A stretch of 9,122 nt of DNA, from the NCBI GenBank assembly GCA_910586365.1, contig CAJUGP010000040.1:5939-15060 (forward strand). The letters are read 5' to 3'. The position numbers and the translations under genes are program-made. The notes below the pieces were generated by a model that was given only the letters and a program-made list of their open reading frames with translations, ran no database searches and had not been told where the DNA came from. Shown here one piece after another: positions 1-5,200 of this stretch (its first letter is position 1; every line of letters begins with the position of its first letter). Origin of the DNA: an uncultured Christensenella sp. Its GTDB lineage: Bacteria; Bacillota; Clostridia; Christensenellales; Borkfalkiaceae.

Positions 1-24
1 CCCTACACGACGCTCTTCCGATCT
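1..24 (+). other. Illumina TruSeq adapter remnant (artefact)
   Basis: These bases are identical to the last 24 bases of the Illumina TruSeq universal adapter / read-1 primer, ending in the diagnostic CGCTCTTCCGATCT. They happen to be a multiple of three, so they stay open in the frame of the following gene and would add eight false residues (PYTTLFRS) to its product. Genuine sequence starts at 25, where the translation GYEINKELFPD matches a normal GH31 barrel segment. This stretch should be trimmed and not interpreted. Confidence 0.97.
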
Positions 25-2130
25 GGATACGAAATCAATAAAGAACTTTTCCCCGATATGGAAGGCTTTTTGGAACAGGTACACGATCTCGGCTGCGACG
101 TTTTCTTCAACGATCACGCAAGACCTGCGCCCGGAACGGACAATCTGCTCGATAAAGAAGAGGTAGAGTTCCGCAACCATAATCTCGTACTGCTGATGCA
201 GATGGGCGTAGATTATTGGTATTACGACAGAAACTGGGGCGTGCAGCTCAACCAACTTACGCCCGAATATTCCAGGTTCGCAACGGGGATGTACGTTTAC
301 ACGTGGATCACGCGCGAATATTACGATAGCCTTGTGGAAAACAACGCCGTGGAAGAGTACGCGCGGCGCACGCTCTTGCAGGCGAACGTTGACGGGTGCT
401 TTAACGGTTCTTATGTATACGCCTCCGATCTTACGGCGCATCGCTATGCAATTCAATGGACGGGCGATACGGGAACGGACGCTTCGTGGTTGCAACAGGA
501 AATCGAGGGTGCGATCATGGCGGGCGCGGAAATGGGAATCCCTTACGTCAGCTCCGATCTCGGCGGTCACAAAGAGCAAAAATCGCCCAACAGCTACATA
601 CGTTGGATGCAGTACGGCGCGCTCTCGTCGATTATGCGCACGCAGTGTACGAATACGGAACCGGGGCGCATGCCGTGGCTCTACGGCGACACGGCGGAGG
701 AGGTCGTTCACGTCTATCAGGATATGCGCTACCGCCTGCTCCCCCTGTACTATTATCTTTCGCACGAGAACTATGAAACAGGCTTGCCGATCATGCGTCG
801 CCTCGATATCGAATATCCGCAGTACGTAGAGGCAAAGAATAACGACGAATACCTCTTGGGCGATTATATTCTCGTTGCGCCGATTTCCGCTTCGAGCGGA
901 AACGATACGCGCAAAGTGTTCTTCCCCGAAGGAACTTGGATCGACGTATGGACGGGCACGCGTTACAGCGGTCCGCAGACGGTGGAAGTGACGCACAATA
1001 TTAAAACCTCGCCGATTTTCGTGCGCGAAGGCGCGCTCGTTGCGTTGGCGCGGAACATGAAAAACGTGGACGAAAAAGATTGGTCGGAAATGTCGCTCGA
1101 GGTCTATCCTTCGGCAAATTACACAGCTAAGACGACCGTTTACGAGGACGACGGAAAGACGGTCGCCTATAAGGACGGTAAATACCGTACGACGGACATT
1201 CAAATGAGTTGTACGGGCAACGTGTTGAATATCGAAATCGGTGCGGCAAAGGGTTCGTTTACGGGCGACAGGGCGTTTGCGAACAGGACTTGGAACGTGC
1301 GGTTGCATGCCAACCCGAATTGGGGCGCAATCAAGAGCGTGAAGGTGAACGGCGCGGCGGTATCGCCCGAACCGCTTGCAAAGCTAAATTACGAAAACGG
1401 CGGCAGACCGTTCGCATTCACGGGCGGCGCGCTGGACGGATCGTTGGCAACGTTTATCGTTTCGACGGAAGTGAGCAAGGCGTACACGATTGAAATCGAA
1501 TACGAAAGCGTAGAAAACTCCGCAACGTTTGCGGGTTACGACGCGACCGAAGTCAAATTCAAGGCGACGGCAAGCGAATGCACGGAAACGAGCGTGAACC
1601 TTACGGAAGCGGGTACGACCGATTGGATCTCCTACGGCTATAACAGCGGAGACAGCGTCGATTACAGGAAGGGCGGACCCCGTCTGTTTTCCAAACCCGA
1701 AAATGCGCGCGATCTCCGTCAGGATCTGTGCAAGGGCTATATGTCTGTGCAGTTCAAGACGGGCTTGTCGAAATCGTATTCCGACGGATACAGAAAACAG
1801 TCGAATACTGCGTCGGGCGGAATTAAAAATTCGATCGGCTACGACTTCACGGTCAAGACGACGGGCGAGAGCGAGAAAATCGTGCTCTACGTCGGCGGTG
1901 CGAATTGCATTGCAAAGCTCACGGTGCGCGATCGGGCGGGAAACGTGAAAACGCTCACGTTCGGCGGCAGAGCGTTACCTGATTATATGCAAAAAATCGA
2001 GATTGAAATTGAGGCGGGAGAAGCGAGCACGCTCTATTTCAATTACGCGCCTGTTTCGACGACTATGGTAAGCGAGCGCGAAACAAGCTCTTCGATTTAC
2101 CTTTACTGCGGCTACGTTTGCGAAAAATAA
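25..2130 (+). CDS. GH31 glycoside hydrolase, 5'-truncated, with C-terminal accessory module
   Basis: This is the C-terminal 701 residues of a retaining alpha-glycosidase of family GH31. The N-terminal beta-sandwich and first barrel strands are lost at the contig end. The first in-frame ATG (58) is internal, because the family-like segment GYEINKELFPD precedes it. The barrel runs to about 790. The nucleophile is probably the Asp at 226-228 in DYWYYDRNW, and the acid/base the Asp at 466-468 in IQWTGDTGTD. The family motif SSDLGGH (550-570) and the post-barrel strand YLLGDYILVAP (850-882) are also present. A DUF5110-like beta-domain covers about 1096-1370. The last 200 residues resemble the B modules of the downstream lipoprotein. 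Two departures from common alpha-glucosidases stand out: DRN where DMNE is usual, and MRTQ (Gln at 643-645) where R-x-His is usual. The substrate is therefore open; alpha-glucosidase, alpha-xylosidase or an alpha-N-acetylgalactosaminidase-like (GH31_18) activity are all candidates. It is probably co-transcribed with the lipoprotein gene 40 bases downstream. Family assignment is firm, specificity is not. Confidence 0.94.
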   Translation, partial: GYEINKELFPDMEGFLEQVHDLGCDVFFNDHARPAPGTDNLLDKEEVEFRNHNLVLLMQMGVDYWYYDRNWGVQLNQLTPEYSRFATGMYVYTWITREYYDSLVENNAVEEYARRTLLQANVDGCFNGSYVYASDLTAHRYAIQWTGDTGTDASWLQQEIEGAIMAGAEMGIPYVSSDLGGHKEQKSPNSYIRWMQYGALSSIMRTQCTNTEPGRMPWLYGDTAEEVVHVYQDMRYRLLPLYYYLSHENYETGLPIMRRLDIEYPQYVEAKNNDEYLLGDYILVAPISASSGNDTRKVFFPEGTWIDVWTGTRYSGPQTVEVTHNIKTSPIFVREGALVALARNMKNVDEKDWSEMSLEVYPSANYTAKTTVYEDDGKTVAYKDGKYRTTDIQMSCTGNVLNIEIGAAKGSFTGDRAFANRTWNVRLHANPNWGAIKSVKVNGAAVSPEPLAKLNYENGGRPFAFTGGALDGSLATFIVSTEVSKAYTIEIEYESVENSATFAGYDATEVKFKATASECTETSVNLTEAGTTDWISYGYNSGDSVDYRKGGPRLFSKPENARDLRQDLCKGYMSVQFKTGLSKSYSDGYRKQSNTASGGIKNSIGYDFTVKTTGESEKIVLYVGGANCIAKLTVRDRAGNVKTLTFGGRALPDYMQKIEIEIEAGEASTLYFNYAPVSTTMVSERETSSSIYLYCGYVCEK
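1501..2127 (+). repeat. C-terminal module of GH31 resembling lipoprotein B modules
   Basis: The segment begins after the DUF5110-like domain. It carries DWISYGY (from 1621), then a predicted beta-strand series: YDFTVKTTG, KIVLYVGGAN, KLTVRDRAGNVKTLTF, and later KIEIEIEAGEASTLYF and IYLYCGY. The order and spacing parallel B2 of the lipoprotein (IIWWRRYG, YTVTLTVTKG, QIVFYTGTWN, VTFKFMESDGTELI, HTLTLSVDTASW, KVFIGGG). Homology is inferred from by-eye alignment of motif order, not from a computed score. A non-catalytic carbohydrate-binding or surface-attachment role is plausible but unproven. Confidence 0.6.
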
Positions 2131-2136
2131 GAATCA

Positions 2137-2151
2137 AACCGAAAATCGGTT
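2137..2151 (+). other. Short intergenic hairpin
   Basis: AACCGA (2137-2142) and TCGGTT (2146-2151) form a perfect 6-bp stem around an AAA loop, between the GH31 stop and the ribosome-binding site of the lipoprotein gene. No T-tract follows, so it is unlikely to be an intrinsic terminator. It might stabilise or process a bicistronic mRNA, but a chance palindrome in this A-rich gap is equally possible. Confidence 0.35.
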
Positions 2152-2157
2152 AAAATT

Positions 2158-2164
2158 AAGGAGG
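2158..2164 (+). promoter_or_regulatory. Ribosome-binding site of the large lipoprotein gene
   Basis: AAGGAGG is a consensus Shine-Dalgarno sequence placed 6 bases before the ATG at 2171. It fixes that start and implies strong translation initiation, in the style of Bacillota. Confidence 0.9.
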
Positions 2165-2170
2165 AAATAT

Positions 2171-2248
2171 ATGAATAAGAACAAACTCGTAAAGATAATT
2201 GCGCTCAGCGCAGTCTTTACATCGTCGGTTGCGGTTCTTGCGGCATGC
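2171..2248 (+). other. Lipoprotein signal peptide and lipobox
   Basis: Residues 1-26 show MNKNKLVK as the positive n-region, IIALSAVFTSSVAV as the hydrophobic core, and LAAC at 23-26 as the lipobox, with cleavage expected before Cys26. The following residues RGDG are polar. This pattern is recognised by prolipoprotein diacylglyceryl transferase and signal peptidase II. Confidence 0.92.
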
Positions 2249-5200
2249 AGAGGAGACGGACACTCTCTTTCGCTTATCGAAGAACAGGCGGCAACCTGCA
2301 CGACGGACGGACATAATACGTATTATATGTGTTCGCATTGCGACTCTATCTTCGAAGATGCGGACGCGAAAACCGAAACGACGTTTGAAGCCGTAAAAAT
2401 CAACAAGCTCGGGCACGATATGACCAAGCACGACGCGGTGGAAGCGGAATGCACCAAGCCCGGCAACGTGGAGTATTACACCTGTTCGCGCGAAGAGGGG
2501 AAATACTTCAACGCGCAACAGCAGGAAATCAGCAAGATCGAAACGACGAAACCGCACGACTTCTCGGGCGAGGGGACTCACGCTTACGTGCAACCGACCG
2601 TCGAGACGGAGGGCAGCAAGGCGTACTGGCAGTGCAACGATTGCCATAACGTATATGCCGACAGTTACGGCGATACGCAGACGACGGTTGCAGACATGAA
2701 AATCGACAGGGTGAAGGAAAATCTCGACGGCACACTCACGGAGGGGTTCTACAACACCGAGCATGCACTCGTCATCGGCAGCAAAACGGTAAAAGAGGGC
2801 GGCATCGGCTTTATCGTCAACGGCAAAAAGGAAACGGACGGTATTTATTTACATATCGTTGCCAATTACAACACGTCGGCGGACGACCAGGTAGGCGATC
2901 ACGGTAAGATCGGCGTGCTCGTCAATTTCCGTAACGAGGATTATCTCAATCTGCCCGGAAATTTGGGCACCTGCTTGGAACAGACGATGTACATGGAACT
3001 GTATTTGAGCGGCAGAGTTAATTATCACGACGTGAACACCGTGAAATACTTTAATACAAAGACCAATGCGGAGGAAGGCAAGGCGAAGTATACGACGACG
3101 TGGGAGCTGTTCCTTTCGTATGAAGATTTGTCGAAGGCGAACGGCGGAAAGCTCGCGGAAGCGTTCGAGGTAAAAGAAGGCAAAACCGTATTGAAACAGA
3201 GCTATGCGCCGCTGATGAGCTTTATCGGCAACATGACGCATTCGGCGGCGGATAAGTTCGATAATCCGGCGGCGGAGACCGTAAAAAACGGCGATCCGAA
3301 ATGCGATGAAATGGATAACAATACATGGCTCATTTGGTACAGCCACGGCTACGGCGATTGGAGCAGCGAGCAAAAGTATATGGCGCTCGGCAAAGACGGC
3401 TTCTTTATGACCGTTCCCCGCGCCGTCGATACCTATACGGTGAACAAGAACGACTGCGCGAACGCAACGATCACCGTTCCCGAAACGGTGGACTTCGATC
3501 AAGCGATTACGGGTAAGGTTACGGTTGCGGAGGGCTACGTATTCTCGGGAATCAAAGCTAACGGCAAAGTGGTCGTCACCAAGGGCACACCGACGAGCGG
3601 CAATGTTTACGATTACTCTGTTACCGTTTCCTCTTTGGGACTGAAATGGTTCGAGACCGAAATCGAGCTCGAATTCGTGATCACCAAGCTCGATTACGAG
3701 AATATTTCCTTTACGTTGAAGGGTGTTGCGGGCGGCAAGACGACGACCATAGCGGAGGACACGACCGTCGTGCTCGAAAACGAATTCGGCGACAGATACG
3801 AAACGACGGTAGGACAAAACGGCGTCGTTACGGTTCAGAACGTGCTCTGTCAGGACTATGTCGTCAAGGTTACCGATTATATCGACGGCAAGATCGACGT
3901 TATCAAGGGCGGCGAACTGGGCGAAGCAACGCTTGCATATCAGTTTGCGATCGACATCGGAAACCGTCCCGACCTTGTCGATTTAAGCGAAATGAACGAG
4001 GCGAACGCGTCGATCACGCTCGGTGAGCAGGGCGTGAACGGCGTAAATAAGGAAACGATTGCTGTGCAAATCAAATTGCCCGACGAAATGAAAAACGCGC
4101 CCGCTTACGTGCTGTATACGACCGTCAATGTCAACGGCGAAGTTAAAGCAGGCACGGGCGCTTGGTTGCAGCGGTTTGCAATTCGGTTCGCAGAGGGAGA
4201 TGCAAACAATACTTATAAGAATAAATTCGTCGTTTGGTGGGATGACTTGGGGCAGAACTCCAACCCTTCGGCAATTTGGGCGGATAACGGCACGACCTGC
4301 GGCGGCGGAGGCGAACGGCAGCAAACCTACGATTGGCTCGCAAGCATGGTTATGGATGGCTTACAGCTCAAAGTCGTGCGCAACGGCGGTTACGTTGCGA
4401 TTTCTGCATACAATATCGACGACGAGAAGTGGTACACGCTGCTCGAAGGCACTACTTCCGCTACCGCGAAAAACGACATTGCTTTCTTTGTCAGCGGCGA
4501 AAGCTTCACCTTCTCCGAAATCGCGTTCGAAGCGCTCGAAATCGTTCCGTTGAAACTTCCCGCAGGAGAGGAAGACGGCATTAAGGGACACTTGAAAGCA
4601 ACAAACGGCGACATATTTACGTCGGGCGGCGTTTTGACTTCGGAAGAAGAACTTGCGATTCCCGCAGACTCGATCGCTTATACCGAGTATGACAACGTGG
4701 AAATCGGCAGCGATAAGATCACGATTACGGGAAACGGCGTTGCGGACAGAAACAGTCATTCCTATAATCATGCGACCTATATTCTGCCTGAAGCGGTGAG
4801 AGGGCAAAAGCAGGTTTCGCTTGTATTCAACGTGAAAGACACGAATCAACCCGCAGGTACGGACGATTGGGCGGCGCGTCGCTTCGGCATTCAAATCGGC
4901 GCGGGCGCATACGGGTTCTATTTCTGGATGCCGACTCCCAATGCAAACGAAGTGAATATTATAAGATTTGTCGAAGGTACGCTTGATATGAATACCGATC
5001 AATCGGGTTACGACATTCAAAAGGTACTTTGGGCGGCGGATTTGCTTCGTTCCGCAAACGGGTTAGACGTTCAGGTGGTTCGGCTCGGCACGAAGATCGT
5101 CATCAATTTTAAGGACGAGGACGGAAAATGGGTGACAGTCGGTGAAATGACCTGTGCGGACGTTGAAACCGATGTTAAATTCGTCGGCGGCGGCGACACT

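Noticed and set aside
58..60. ATG at 58 as the true start of the GH31 gene
   Set aside because: The frame is open upstream to the adapter junction, the residues GYEINKELFPD at 25-57 fit the GH31 barrel, and no ribosome-binding site precedes 58. The gene is truncated by the contig end.
2137..2151. Hairpin after the GH31 gene as a terminator
   Set aside because: The stem is only 6 bp and is followed by AAAATTAAG rather than a T-tract, so the GH31 and lipoprotein genes are more likely co-transcribed.
2249..2257. RGD tripeptide right after the lipobox Cys as an integrin-binding motif
   Set aside because: A three-residue match next to the membrane anchor is expected by chance and would be poorly accessible.
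2849..3817. A 322-residue open frame on the - strand, and other long antisense frames (4361-5020, 5063-5755, 5786-6697, 7004-7444)
   Set aside because: They lie entirely inside the lipoprotein gene, have no ribosome-binding site or recognisable motif, and arise because the codon usage of the sense gene leaves few stops in the complementary frame.
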